From: Lentimonas sp002292345 | Lineage (GTDB): Bacteria > Verrucomicrobiota > Verrucomicrobiia > Opitutales > Coraliomargaritaceae | Assembly (NCBI GenBank): GCA_964187655.1 | Contig: CAXLMP010000007.1 | Location: 44,164 to 108,163 of the forward strand | Direction of reading: 5' to 3' | Length of the DNA stretch: 64,000 nucleotides | Shown: one piece after another, positions 29,542 through 38,346 of the stretch | Layout: every line of letters begins with the position of its first letter | How positions within the stretch are numbered: position 1 is the first letter of the stretch | Notes under the pieces: generated by a model | Seen by the model: the letters and a program-made list of their open reading frames with translations, nothing else | Database searches by the model: none | Told to the model about the DNA's origin: nothing | Translations under genes and position numbers: made by a program

Positions 29542-29967
29542 TTAGAGCTGCAGTGGATCGCTTGCAAAGAACTGACTGGCATTCAAAAACTCGCCCTGCG
29601 CAGTCAACCATCGAGCATCTTTAGTCACCTCTTCCATCGATTGCGCGGTATTATTACAGAGTAAAAAGACACGTGGACCAAGGCAGATATAGGCATCAAT
29701 TCCTTCACCGCCGCCTTCACGAGTAAAGCCGAATTCGCCGCCGAGGTTATTTCGCGTATCGCCTACGTCATTACGCAGCGCCACACTGTCTTCCATCATT
29801 TCATTGAGAAAATCAGCCTCACGAGGGCCTTCATAATACTTCAGAGAAAGCGTCGTCACCTCAGTCGCCTGCACGATTGCAATCTCGTCAAATACCGGTC
29901 GACCATAGGCCTCGTTCAACTTAGTGAATGACTTTTTGATGCGGGCAATGGCTGACTCAAGATTCAT
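29542..29967 (-). CDS. Hypothetical small cytosolic protein
   Basis: 141 residues from the ATG at 29967 (MNLESAIARIKKSF); an upstream frame runs into fmt but adds unlikely residues. The fold looks alpha/beta: a helix, strands around YICLGPRVFLLCNNT and a C-terminal helix. The acidic first half contains DEIAIVQ. No family is assigned. It lies 31 bp downstream of fmt on the same strand, probably in one operon with fmt and the exonuclease, and ends near the convergent exchanger gene. Confidence 0.65.
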   Translation of the reverse strand: MNLESAIARIKKSFTKLNEAYGRPVFDEIAIVQATEVTTLSLKYYEGPREADFLNEMMEDSVALRNDVGDTRNNLGGEFGFTREGGGEGIDAYICLGPRVFLLCNNTAQSMEEVTKDARWLTAQGEFLNASQFFASDPLQL

Positions 29968-29998
29968 ATCAGTAATAAAACGTGTTTCTTTGAATGCT

Positions 29999-30982
29999 TC
30001 AAGGCTCTTTACGTACCAACGGATCTGCAGTACCACCAATCAGTCGGTCTCCCTCAGCAAGGGTGTAACCACACAGAAAATCTTCAACAGGTAACATCCG
30101 CGCTCCAGGGCGCTGCAGTTCATGGCAGCAAAGCACACCATTAGCGGTGGCCACCCGCACTGCAGGGCTAGTACTCAATACCGTGCCAGGCTCAGCAGAT
30201 ACGGATTCATCGATCTCGACACTGGTGCGACCGATCTTAATCCGCACTTCGCCATGATCAAAATACCCACCAGGCCAAGGCGTAAACGCACGCAAGCGAT
30301 TATAGATCGTAACCGCTGGCAAGGTGAAGTCGACGGCCCCGTCTTCCTTGCGCATCTTTCGGCAATACGTAACCAGACTTGTATCCTGCTGGGTAAACTG
30401 TAGCTCGCCCGTCAGCATCGCCGCCAAATTTCGGCGCAACAGCGGCACCACTGCCTCGCCTACTTTGACACGTAACTCGGGCCCGGTATCCTGTTGACTA
30501 ATACGGACAGCTTCGAAGTCAGCCACACCGCCAGCGTCCATCTTTTTAACTACCTGCATGAGAGCCACGCCAGTTTCGGTATCGCCCGAAGCCAAGGCGG
30601 TCTCTACTGGCGAAGCACCACGATATTGCGGAAGCAGTGAGCCATGAAAGTTTAACATACCATATTGTGCGGCCTCGCGCAGAGGCTGCTGCAAGAAATG
30701 TCCATAGGCCATGACCAGCGCCACCGCGGTCTCCTCTGCTACCATCCAGTCGGCCAATTCACGCGTCGGTTGTTCTGGCTGCAACAACTCGATGCCATTC
30801 GCCAACGCCCAGGCAGCAACGGGATTGGGCTGGAGCTTTTTACCACGCCCCTGCCGTCGATCTGGCTGCGAGACCACCGCACGTAGCATACATTCGCCTG
30901 CAGCTTGATGCTTTAAGTAATTCAATACAGGCAGGCAGATCGCATCCGATCCAAAAAAAACAATTGTAGGTAGCTGACTCAT
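29999..30982 (-). CDS. fmt: Methionyl-tRNA formyltransferase
   Basis: 327 residues. It formylates Met-tRNA(fMet) with 10-formyl-tetrahydrofolate for translation initiation. The catalytic domain (about 1-205) starts with TIVFFGSDAICLPVL and has the signature NFHGSLLPQYRGASP (about 108-122), with the catalytic Asn and His. The Asp site follows in GDTETGVALMQ. The C-terminal OB-like domain (about 210-327) binds tRNA. It follows the exonuclease gene by 6 bp on the minus strand, so both are likely co-transcribed. Confidence 0.95.
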   Translation of the reverse strand: MSQLPTIVFFGSDAICLPVLNYLKHQAAGECMLRAVVSQPDRRQGRGKKLQPNPVAAWALANGIELLQPEQPTRELADWMVAEETAVALVMAYGHFLQQPLREAAQYGMLNFHGSLLPQYRGASPVETALASGDTETGVALMQVVKKMDAGGVADFEAVRISQQDTGPELRVKVGEAVVPLLRRNLAAMLTGELQFTQQDTSLVTYCRKMRKEDGAVDFTLPAVTIYNRLRAFTPWPGGYFDHGEVRIKIGRTSVEIDESVSAEPGTVLSTSPAVRVATANGVLCCHELQRPGARMLPVEDFLCGYTLAEGDRLIGGTADPLVRKEP

Positions 30983-30988
30983 TCTATT

Positions 30989-31639
30989 CTAAAAAAGGTC
31001 TTGTTGGCCGATCGCATCGCGACCCGCGTCGGTCGAAGAGCTCTGCAAAAACAACCAGTGCAGACTCAACGAATGAAGGTCTGGCTCTTCATAAAGACGA
31101 CGCATTAGTAAAGCAGAAGCGAGCGTGTCGTACAGCGCGCAATGATAATGGCGCCGTTTTGCAGGACAGTAAAGGGCGGCATGCTCATCTAAGGACGTCT
31201 GTAAATCAAACAGCACGATCAGATCGCCGAGCTTATGGCTTTCAAGTTGCGGGTAAATACGACGATACAGATACAAAGTATCCAACCATGGCCCCCAACT
31301 AGCAACCGATCGACCCACTGCCGAGAAATCGGGCGAGCTGCGCGGATACGGCCAAACGCTACGCAGCAAGCCATCTTCCACCGCCGCATTATGTGCACAG
31401 AGCGGTCCCGTCGAGCGCAGGTGCGCAAAAAAATCCCACTCTGTATCAAAACGCGCCTGCTCAGCGGCAGCCTGTTCCGAAATGCCGTGCTGCTGACGAT
31501 CCCGATCACTGATCGTCCCAATTGCAGCGCACAGCCGGGTGTAAGTCGCCACGATCTCTGTCCCAGCTAGGGTGACCACACCGTACTCGACAATACCACT
31601 CTGGCGGCTGCCTTCAAAATCAATCACATGTATCGGCAT
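30989..31639 (-). CDS. DEDDh 3'-5' exonuclease, DnaQ-like
   Basis: About 216 residues from the ATG at 31639 (MPIHVIDFEGS). Motif Exo I is IDFEGS near residue 6, Exo II is around LCAHNAAVEDGLL (about 80-92), and Exo III HCALYDTLASALL (about 166-178) gives the HxxxxD of the DEDDh type. This places it with the polymerase III epsilon-like exonuclease superfamily; the actual substrate is unknown. Insertions of about 40 residues between Exo II and III hold conserved Trp and Tyr. The gene precedes fmt with a 6-bp gap. Confidence 0.82.
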   Translation of the reverse strand: MPIHVIDFEGSRQSGIVEYGVVTLAGTEIVATYTRLCAAIGTISDRDRQQHGISEQAAAEQARFDTEWDFFAHLRSTGPLCAHNAAVEDGLLRSVWPYPRSSPDFSAVGRSVASWGPWLDTLYLYRRIYPQLESHKLGDLIVLFDLQTSLDEHAALYCPAKRRHYHCALYDTLASALLMRRLYEEPDLHSLSLHWLFLQSSSTDAGRDAIGQQDLF

Positions 31640-31879
31640 ATCAATCACGCCGAGAACGTTGTTCCGACTGTGCAAGCACGACAAGACCGGATTTCACAAA
31701 GTGAATGGCCTGCCCACATTAAACGTCGCACGTCTAACAACCCAATCGATGGAATTGTGGTGTGACAAAGTCAGCCATGCCACTTTTAATCGTAGTTTAA
31801 AAATCCCCTGAATCTACGGTTGCCAGAGTGTGAATCACTGACCAGATTGCTCGATTTTCAACACGTACTACCAGCAGAT

Positions 31880-32668
31880 ATGTCACAACTCACACGCGCC
31901 CAAAAAGACGAATTCATTGAATTCATTGCCTACCTTTGCGAAGAGGCCTCCAAAGAGATCCTGCCACACTACGGACCAGATGTCGAAATCGAGCGTAAAT
32001 CCGACAAAACACCAGTAACCTTGGCGGACCAAAACGCCGAGAAGCGCATTCGCGAAATTCTCGCTGAGCGCTACCCAGAGCATGGTATTATTGGCGAAGA
32101 ATACGGCAGCGAGCGCGACGATGCGGATTTTGTTTGGGTGCTCGATCCAGTAGACGGCACCAAGTCTTTCATTTCCGGCGTGCCACTGTTCGCGACTTTG
32201 ATCGCCCTACTTTACAAGGGCCGACCAGTGATCGGCGCTATCAATCAACCGGTGCTCAAGCAACTCGTGATCGGCGACTGTGAAACCACGACGCTCAACG
32301 GCAAACCCGTCTCCGGACGCTCTGCCTGCCAACTGAGCGAGGCAACTCTGTGCACCACTGATCCAATTCGTACCACACTTTGGCAGAATAATGCCGACTG
32401 GACTGCGCTGCCGCCGAAGACCGCACTCTACCGCTCTTGGGGCGATGCTGGTGGCTACATCCTACTCTGCTCGGGCTTTACCGACATCATGTGTGATCCA
32501 ATGATGGAAATTTGGGACTGTGCGGCGATCATCCCTTGCTTGCAAGGTGCGGGGTTCACCGTAACTGGCTGGAAAGGTGGCGACGCGTTCGACGAGCGCT
32601 GTATCATCGCAGCCAAAGCACCGTTGCACGCAGAAGTCATGGCGACGCTTTATCCGAACGGACAGTAA
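31880..32668 (+). CDS. hisN: Inositol monophosphatase-family phosphatase, probably histidinol-phosphatase
   Basis: 262 residues from the ATG at 31880; a frame continues upstream but homology starts with this Met. The metal-binding signatures of the IMPase fold are visible: GIIGEEYG (about 70-77), WVLDPVDGTKSF (about 88-99) and the second motif WDCAAIIPCLQGAGF (about 213-227). Residues in between (ALYRSWGDAGGY) agree better with HisN-type histidinol-phosphatases than with inositol phosphatases, so the last dephosphorylation in histidine synthesis is the likely role. The SulP gene follows after 51 bp. Confidence 0.8.
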   Translation: MSQLTRAQKDEFIEFIAYLCEEASKEILPHYGPDVEIERKSDKTPVTLADQNAEKRIREILAERYPEHGIIGEEYGSERDDADFVWVLDPVDGTKSFISGVPLFATLIALLYKGRPVIGAINQPVLKQLVIGDCETTTLNGKPVSGRSACQLSEATLCTTDPIRTTLWQNNADWTALPPKTALYRSWGDAGGYILLCSGFTDIMCDPMMEIWDCAAIIPCLQGAGFTVTGWKGGDAFDERCIIAAKAPLHAEVMATLYPNGQ

Positions 32669-32719
32669 GATTGCATTTAATAAAAATCACGCACACAGTA
32701 ATCCAGAACCGAATCTGCA

Positions 32720-34540
32720 GTGTCCTCGATTTTTCAATATGTAAAACAAGCCGCAATTGCGGCCAAGGAGTATAACGTCCTCGATTTTCTCCCGCTACGG
32801 AAGTCGCTCTCGGGTTATCGAAACGACTTTAAGGGTCATCTCCTCGGTGATACGCGTGCAGGACTCAATGTAGCGTTGTTGGCATTTCCACAAGGCATGG
32901 CTTATGCATTGATCGCGGGGCTACCGATTCAATACGGAATCTATGGTTCGGCCATCGCGGCGATGGTGGCACCGGTGTTTGCGAAGAGCCACTACATCAC
33001 TCTAGGGCCGACTAATGCGACTTCGGTTATGCTCCTGAGTGCCTTTGCCAGCCTTGGCATCGTCGGTACGCAGATGCTCAGTCTCGTACCATTACTAATC
33101 CTGCTGGTGGGTCTGTTTATCGTCGTAGGCGCCTATTTTAAAGTAGCCAATTTCGTGCAGTATGTTTCGCGTTCAGTAATTACAGGCTATATCACGGCGG
33201 CGGCATTACTCATTATTGCCAATCAAATCCCCAAAGCGCTCGGTCTTAATCTGGTAAGCAACGGAGCAACCTTTTACGATTCGCTGACACTGATTGTTTC
33301 TTCAATTGACTCCATCCACTGGATCACTGTCGGCATCAGTCTCAGCACGATGGTGTTGTATGCCTCGCTCAACCGTTTTTTTAAGACCCTGCCCAATGTC
33401 GCGATTTGCCTCATCACGTTGTCAGTACTCACTGCGCTCACCATTGGCCAAGATGCCGAGGTCGCCTTCCTCTCTGGCATCAACGCCTCAGATTGGTCAC
33501 TTCAAGTGCCCTCACTATCACTCACAGATATCCAGCTACTCGCCAGCCCAGCTTTAGCCATCGCACTACTCTGTATCTTAGAAGGTTTATCGATCGGTAA
33601 ATCACTGGCAGCAAAGACCGGCGCACGGCTAAATGGCAATCAAGCAATGTTCTCCATTGGCATGGCAAATATTGGCTGCGCCTTCTTTTCTGGAATGCCT
33701 GCATCTGGCTCGCTGACGCGCTCGTCACTCAGCGCGACGAGCGGAGGCCGCAGCGTGCTGTCTAGTTATATTAGTGGTGTGATTGTTTTCATTGGTGCCT
33801 TTGTGCTCGGCCCCTACACACGCTTCATCCCGCAAAGCACACTGGCGGTACTCGTCATTGCAATCGGCATCTCACTGCTGAACAAGCATGCAATACGCAT
33901 CGTCACTCGATCGACCAAATCCGATGCCATCGTTTTCAGCACAACTTTTCTTAGTGGCCTACTAATGCCACTCGACAGCGCGATCTACATCGGTGTGGGT
34001 ATTTCGATTATTCTCTTTCTAAAGAAAGTCGCCCGACCAGAGATGGTTGAGTATGCTTTTAATAAGCAAGGCTATCTTGCAGAAGTCGAAATGCCCGAGC
34101 AACGCAACACCTCAGAAGTGTCGATTGTGCACGTCGAAGGCGAGCTGTTCTTCGGTGCGGCTGACCTGTTCCGCGATCAAATGCGACGCATCTGCGAAGA
34201 CCCTAACCTCAAAATCGTCATCCTAAAAATGCGCAATGCGCACAATATGGATGCCACTGCAGTCATGGCACTGGAAGAACTGCTACTGTACATGGCCGAG
34301 AAAAAGCGCTACCTCATCCTCAGCGAAGTGAAGGCCGACCTGATTCGTGTCCTCCAAAACTCTGGCCTCTACGATACCATCGAAGCGCGCAACATCTTTA
34401 CTGACGAGCCCAGCAACCCGACACTTTCCACCGCGAAAGCATTGAAACGGGCCAAAACACATCTCGGCGACACCATCGCCAACGTCTCGATCTACATTGA
34501 TCCGGTGCGCGATAAACAGAAAAAAAGCGAACGAGTCTAG
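32720..34540 (+). CDS. SulP-family anion transporter with STAS domain
   Basis: 606 residues from a GTG start. A membrane domain (about 45-425) with 12-14 helices contains VALLAFPQGMAYALIAGLPIQ and the GPTNATSVMLLS segment, in the positions of the SulP signature. A cytosolic STAS domain follows (about 460-570, with LKMRNAHNMDATAVMALEELL). Bacterial SulP proteins move sulfate, bicarbonate or dicarboxylates, often with sodium; the substrate here is not readable. It is followed after 9 bp by a hydrolase gene, suggesting co-transcription. Confidence 0.92.
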   Translation: MSSIFQYVKQAAIAAKEYNVLDFLPLRKSLSGYRNDFKGHLLGDTRAGLNVALLAFPQGMAYALIAGLPIQYGIYGSAIAAMVAPVFAKSHYITLGPTNATSVMLLSAFASLGIVGTQMLSLVPLLILLVGLFIVVGAYFKVANFVQYVSRSVITGYITAAALLIIANQIPKALGLNLVSNGATFYDSLTLIVSSIDSIHWITVGISLSTMVLYASLNRFFKTLPNVAICLITLSVLTALTIGQDAEVAFLSGINASDWSLQVPSLSLTDIQLLASPALAIALLCILEGLSIGKSLAAKTGARLNGNQAMFSIGMANIGCAFFSGMPASGSLTRSSLSATSGGRSVLSSYISGVIVFIGAFVLGPYTRFIPQSTLAVLVIAIGISLLNKHAIRIVTRSTKSDAIVFSTTFLSGLLMPLDSAIYIGVGISIILFLKKVARPEMVEYAFNKQGYLAEVEMPEQRNTSEVSIVHVEGELFFGAADLFRDQMRRICEDPNLKIVILKMRNAHNMDATAVMALEELLLYMAEKKRYLILSEVKADLIRVLQNSGLYDTIEARNIFTDEPSNPTLSTAKALKRAKTHLGDTIANVSIYIDPVRDKQKKSERV

Positions 34541-34549
34541 GCGATAACA

Positions 34550-35131
34550 ATGGAGATCATTATGGTCCATGGCATTTGGGACAAAGGCACCGTCTATCGC
34601 CGGATGGCTGACTTTCTGGGTGAACATGGCCACAACTGCCACTACCCAGACCTCGAGCCAGCAAACGGTGCGCACGGCCTAGCCGACTTAGCCGAAAAGC
34701 TGAAGGTCTACATCGATCAAACGATCGGCAGCGATGTTCCCTTTGCATTGATCGCCTTTAGTATGGGCACCCTGATCTCACGCTACTATATGCAAGTTCT
34801 AGGTGGAGCCACTCGGGTGAGCCACTTCTTTAGCATTTCCGGACCACTACACGGTACCTTAACGGCACATTTCTGGCCAGGCAAAGCGAGTCGTGATATG
34901 CGCTTTCGAAGCAAGTTACTGCAGCGACTCAATTCAGATACTTCAGCGCTCGAAGACACGACTATCCACAGCTACCGCACACCATTCGACTTGTTAATCA
35001 TTCCAACACGCAGCTCGCACTGGAAAATCGCAGCAGACAACCACATCGTGCCAGCGCTCTTTCATCATCAGATGCTGGTTCACGGTAAAGTGTATCGACA
35101 CATCGCAGAGACATTAAAACCTTCGGACTAG
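34550..35131 (+). CDS. Alpha/beta-hydrolase (small lipase/esterase-like)
   Basis: 193 residues. The oxyanion-hole start is IIMVHGIWDKG (about 3-13). The nucleophile elbow is AFSMG (about 75-79), an A-x-S-x-G variant of GxSxG. A candidate acid lies in the LLIIPTRSSHWKIAADN stretch, and the catalytic His probably lies in FHHQMLVHG near 170-178. It resembles short lipase or acyltransferase-like hydrolases, with no signal peptide. Its stop overlaps the stop of the convergent coiled-coil gene by four bases (a shared CTAG). Confidence 0.8.
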   Translation: MEIIMVHGIWDKGTVYRRMADFLGEHGHNCHYPDLEPANGAHGLADLAEKLKVYIDQTIGSDVPFALIAFSMGTLISRYYMQVLGGATRVSHFFSISGPLHGTLTAHFWPGKASRDMRFRSKLLQRLNSDTSALEDTTIHSYRTPFDLLIIPTRSSHWKIAADNHIVPALFHHQMLVHGKVYRHIAETLKPSD

Positions 35132-35994
35132 TCTTTTCGTAGGCCTGCCTCCACCTCGGTTTGCTCAACAGAAGCCTCACGTTCACTGAGTCGATTCAAT
35201 CGTTCGATCAAATCATTCTCGACGGTGGCGACATAGCGTAACCGCTCTTCTAGCTCACTCTCGCGTTGCTCCAAATCTGTCGCATCATTACCAACTGGTG
35301 CCTGCGCGCACTGCAGCGAATCTTGCGTCTGCTCAAGTTCTGTCTTCTTCGTCTCAAACTGATGTCGATCATCTGCAAGCTCTCGTTGTAGCGCTGCAAG
35401 AGTAAGCTCCTGCGCCTTCAATTGCTTGCCCTGCTGCGACAGCTCATCTGTCCGCGTCTCTAGCACCGCTCGTTCTTCCTTCAATTTATCACGCTCCGCA
35501 TGTAACTGCTGCTCAAGAGCCGACAGTTCCGCCCGACGCTGCTTTATCGCATTAGTCTCAGTCGACTCCGCACCACTCCTTGAACTATTTTTGACTAAAT
35601 ATGGGATTATAAATTTTCCCCACAATCCCTGCTCAAAACGACTCAACCCGCGCATCTGCCCTTGACCATCGACGAGCGCCACTTTGTTTTTCCCCATCGA
35701 CTTAATCCGTTCCGGATCTTTCAATGCGGCTAACATTAGCGCCTTCGAATCAGCCAATTTACCTGTCGGCGGAACGATTGCAAATATTGCGAGATTGACC
35801 ATCAATAAACTGCTCACAGCAAACGCCGCCGTAGTGATTAATACATTCAAGGTGACATCATATACAGCCCACGATACCACAATCGAAACCAATGCCAGTA
35901 GCAAAGCAGCCATCACGACCCGTTTTGCAGAATGCGCCCGATAGCTATGGTCAATCGATTTCTCTAGATTAGCTATGGCACTTTGAGTAGACAT
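35128..35994 (-). CDS. Membrane-anchored coiled-coil protein
   Basis: 288 residues with two predicted membrane helices (about 27-47 and 50-74), a short loop domain (about 75-135), and a long coiled coil (about 150-280) made of repeated Glu/Gln/Leu heptads. No enzymatic motif is seen. The coiled coil probably faces the cytosol, where it could scaffold other proteins or DNA. The family is not recognised. It shares a four-base stop overlap with the hydrolase gene and stands alone upstream of the MFS gene on the same strand. Confidence 0.7.
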   Translation of the reverse strand: MSTQSAIANLEKSIDHSYRAHSAKRVVMAALLLALVSIVVSWAVYDVTLNVLITTAAFAVSSLLMVNLAIFAIVPPTGKLADSKALMLAALKDPERIKSMGKNKVALVDGQGQMRGLSRFEQGLWGKFIIPYLVKNSSRSGAESTETNAIKQRRAELSALEQQLHAERDKLKEERAVLETRTDELSQQGKQLKAQELTLAALQRELADDRHQFETKKTELEQTQDSLQCAQAPVGNDATDLEQRESELEERLRYVATVENDLIERLNRLSEREASVEQTEVEAGLRKD

Positions 35995-36047
35995 CTTTAG
36001 ACAATGAGTTGAGCATATTTGTTACTATTTACCATTAAAATCTGAGA

Positions 36048-37367
36048 CTAGTTATATCTGCCAAACCGTAAGCGATGCAATAAGAAGACACTCAACGATA
36101 AGACGAGGAAGAATCCAGGAAACCAACCCAGCGATTCGACAAAGACAGCATCCTCGCCCGCCTGCAACTGATCAGCTCGAATCGAAGCGATCAAACCAGC
36201 ATACAGTAGCGCCACTATACCGTAGAAGAAATTGGTTGATAGACCACGAAAGCTCAACACCGTCGCGCGCTGCTCAGACGGGGCCGTTTCGTTCAGGTAG
36301 CGACTCACAAAATAACCAGTCATTTGAATGCCCGCATAAAGTAGAATTGTTGGTAAAATTCCCCAGTATGGCAGCGCCATTGACAGCCCTATTAGCCCGA
36401 GTAATACACCCACGCCAACAAACACAAAGTTCTGAACTGGAGAATATGTATCCGCCAGTATCCGTGCGAACCTTGGCACGAACACCCCCATCAACGCCAT
36501 ACCCGAACCGATTAAGCCATAACTGGCAATCGGCAACTCAATGACACTCCAATATTCGCTGGCCAATGTCAGAAACTGACGCACCACACTATCCAGAACC
36601 ATCGCTGCCAAGAGCACTCCAAATGGGAAAGCAGTTAGCCAGATCCATTGACTCGCAGCAACCGACTGCCGCCAAGAGCGCACTAAGGTCGCTCGCACGC
36701 TCACACGTGTCTTAAGCGGCGCTTCATGCATACGTAGTGCCATGGCCAACACTACCAGCGACGACAGCAAGGTAAGAAAGATTGGTACCTTAATCAGCTG
36801 TTCAGGCGCCACTATTTGCGCTGAGCCGAACAACCGCAGCACTGCATTGACCATCTCAGCGTCATAAACAGCTGACCCGACCATCATCGCCACGAAAAAC
36901 GCCAACGACGTATCGCGCTGCACACGCTCAAGCACATGCCCCCAGCGGTGCTCCTGCCCTGCCGCCTTAAGCGAATCATACGCCAACGCCTCATCCGCAC
37001 CACTCGCCGCCGCTTCGGCCGCACCGCTCAACACACGATTCAGCACAAACAGCGAAAACAACACCACTCCACCGTCAATCGGGGCAACCAGCAGAACCAA
37101 CATTTCCAGCACCATGAAAATCCCAGTCGCGATCAGCAACTTGCGCCGCCCCAAGGTGTCGGCCAATGCCCCCGAGGGTACTTCGAGCAAGACAATCGTT
37201 GCCGCCCAAATACCGTTTAAAATACCGAACTGCTCGAGCGTAAGACCGTAGTCCAAAAACAGCAGCGCATAGACTGGATAGTAAAACCGCGCCGAGAAAA
37301 ACATGCGGAACAATGTAAAAGCGCGCACATTACGCTGCGCGATTTCATCTAGATCAGAGGCCGCCAT
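36048..37367 (-). CDS. Major facilitator superfamily transporter
   Basis: 439 residues with about twelve membrane helices. The loop between helices 2 and 3 has the MFS motif EVPSGALADTLGRRKLLIATG (GxLaDrxGrkk type, near 62-82). The central loop is short and the C-terminus ends in a basic HRLRFGRYN. It is probably a drug or metabolite exporter, with unknown substrate. Its start overlaps the stop of rnhB by one base (TAATG), so it is likely translationally coupled to rnhB. Confidence 0.88.
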   Translation of the reverse strand: MAASDLDEIAQRNVRAFTLFRMFFSARFYYPVYALLFLDYGLTLEQFGILNGIWAATIVLLEVPSGALADTLGRRKLLIATGIFMVLEMLVLLVAPIDGGVVLFSLFVLNRVLSGAAEAAASGADEALAYDSLKAAGQEHRWGHVLERVQRDTSLAFFVAMMVGSAVYDAEMVNAVLRLFGSAQIVAPEQLIKVPIFLTLLSSLVVLAMALRMHEAPLKTRVSVRATLVRSWRQSVAASQWIWLTAFPFGVLLAAMVLDSVVRQFLTLASEYWSVIELPIASYGLIGSGMALMGVFVPRFARILADTYSPVQNFVFVGVGVLLGLIGLSMALPYWGILPTILLYAGIQMTGYFVSRYLNETAPSEQRATVLSFRGLSTNFFYGIVALLYAGLIASIRADQLQAGEDAVFVESLGWFPGFFLVLSLSVFLLHRLRFGRYN

Positions 37368-38104
37368 TAGACCAATTTGACTTCATTCGAAGCATGTTTA
37401 GATTGCTTGATGTCCAACACTTTACGCAAAAAAAGAGCTCGATGAATCGGCGTCGCTCCATGTGCGTGCAAGGCAGCTCGATGCACCGCAGTGCCATAGC
37501 CTTTGTGCTGATCAAAGCCATATTCTGGATACTGTTTAGCCAATTCAAGTAGCACACGGTCGCGCGAAACCTTTGCAATAATACTCGCCATCGCAATCGC
37601 TAGCGACTTGCCATCGCCCTTAACTATACCGGTGTGCTTATAAGGGAACGGCTTGAGCGGCCGCCCATCAACAATGATCCGCACACCACTCTCAGACTCA
37701 AACAAGGGGCCATCGGCCGCCACCAATGGCAATTCCCAGCCCTCTGCGCGAGCCGCCAATCCTTCGACCGCCCGTCGCATCGCGAGCCGATTGGCCCCTA
37801 ATATATTAAGTTCGGCAATTTCTTGAACCGAGCCCGAAGCGACTTCGAAGTCCAGTAAGCCTTGATCGCGCAACCGTTCGATGATGGATAATTGAGCCGC
37901 CCGTGCCTGCTCACTCAATTGCTTTGAATCATTAATTGCAGTGCTAATCTTAACCGCATCCTTCGATTCAAAAAAATCTCGCGTCAACACACATACGCCA
38001 GCGGTCACTGGCCCCGCCAGGCAACCACGTCCCGCCTCATCAATCCCGATCAACCGATCGACGGTCTGCAATTCCTTAAAATCGTGTTGCTGTAGTTTAT
38101 TCAT
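37367..38104 (-). CDS. rnhB: Ribonuclease HII
   Basis: About 245 residues from the ATG at 38104 (MNKLQQHDFKELQ). Catalytic acidic residues are in RLIGIDEAGRGCLAGPV near residue 18-34, then INDSKQLS near 55-62 and the later Asp in VDGRPLKPFP. Type-II features such as IAKVSRDR are present near 180. It removes ribonucleotides and RNA primers from DNA. The MFS gene overlaps its stop. The window also encodes RNase HIII at 44-45 kb, a pairing known from other bacteria. Confidence 0.95.
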   Translation of the reverse strand: MNKLQQHDFKELQTVDRLIGIDEAGRGCLAGPVTAGVCVLTRDFFESKDAVKISTAINDSKQLSEQARAAQLSIIERLRDQGLLDFEVASGSVQEIAELNILGANRLAMRRAVEGLAARAEGWELPLVAADGPLFESESGVRIIVDGRPLKPFPYKHTGIVKGDGKSLAIAMASIIAKVSRDRVLLELAKQYPEYGFDQHKGYGTAVHRAALHAHGATPIHRALFLRKVLDIKQSKHASNEVKLV

Positions 38105-38346
38105 TCTCTTAGTTAAGTCGCCAGTCTCGACTGGCCTCACAAATCGAAGTTTGATACCACTCAGAACCAATATAATCTATCTTAAAGGGCACTCATCATC
38201 GATCAATACGATTCCGTAAAGGAAAATCAAAAGAAACAAAATTTCACTCATCATTTGCCCTTCCGATCCCTTTCTGTATCTTTTTAGCCAAATTCAGCTT
38301 CTAACACTGAGCAGACACTGCCAAAGGCCCAGACCCGAACGACACT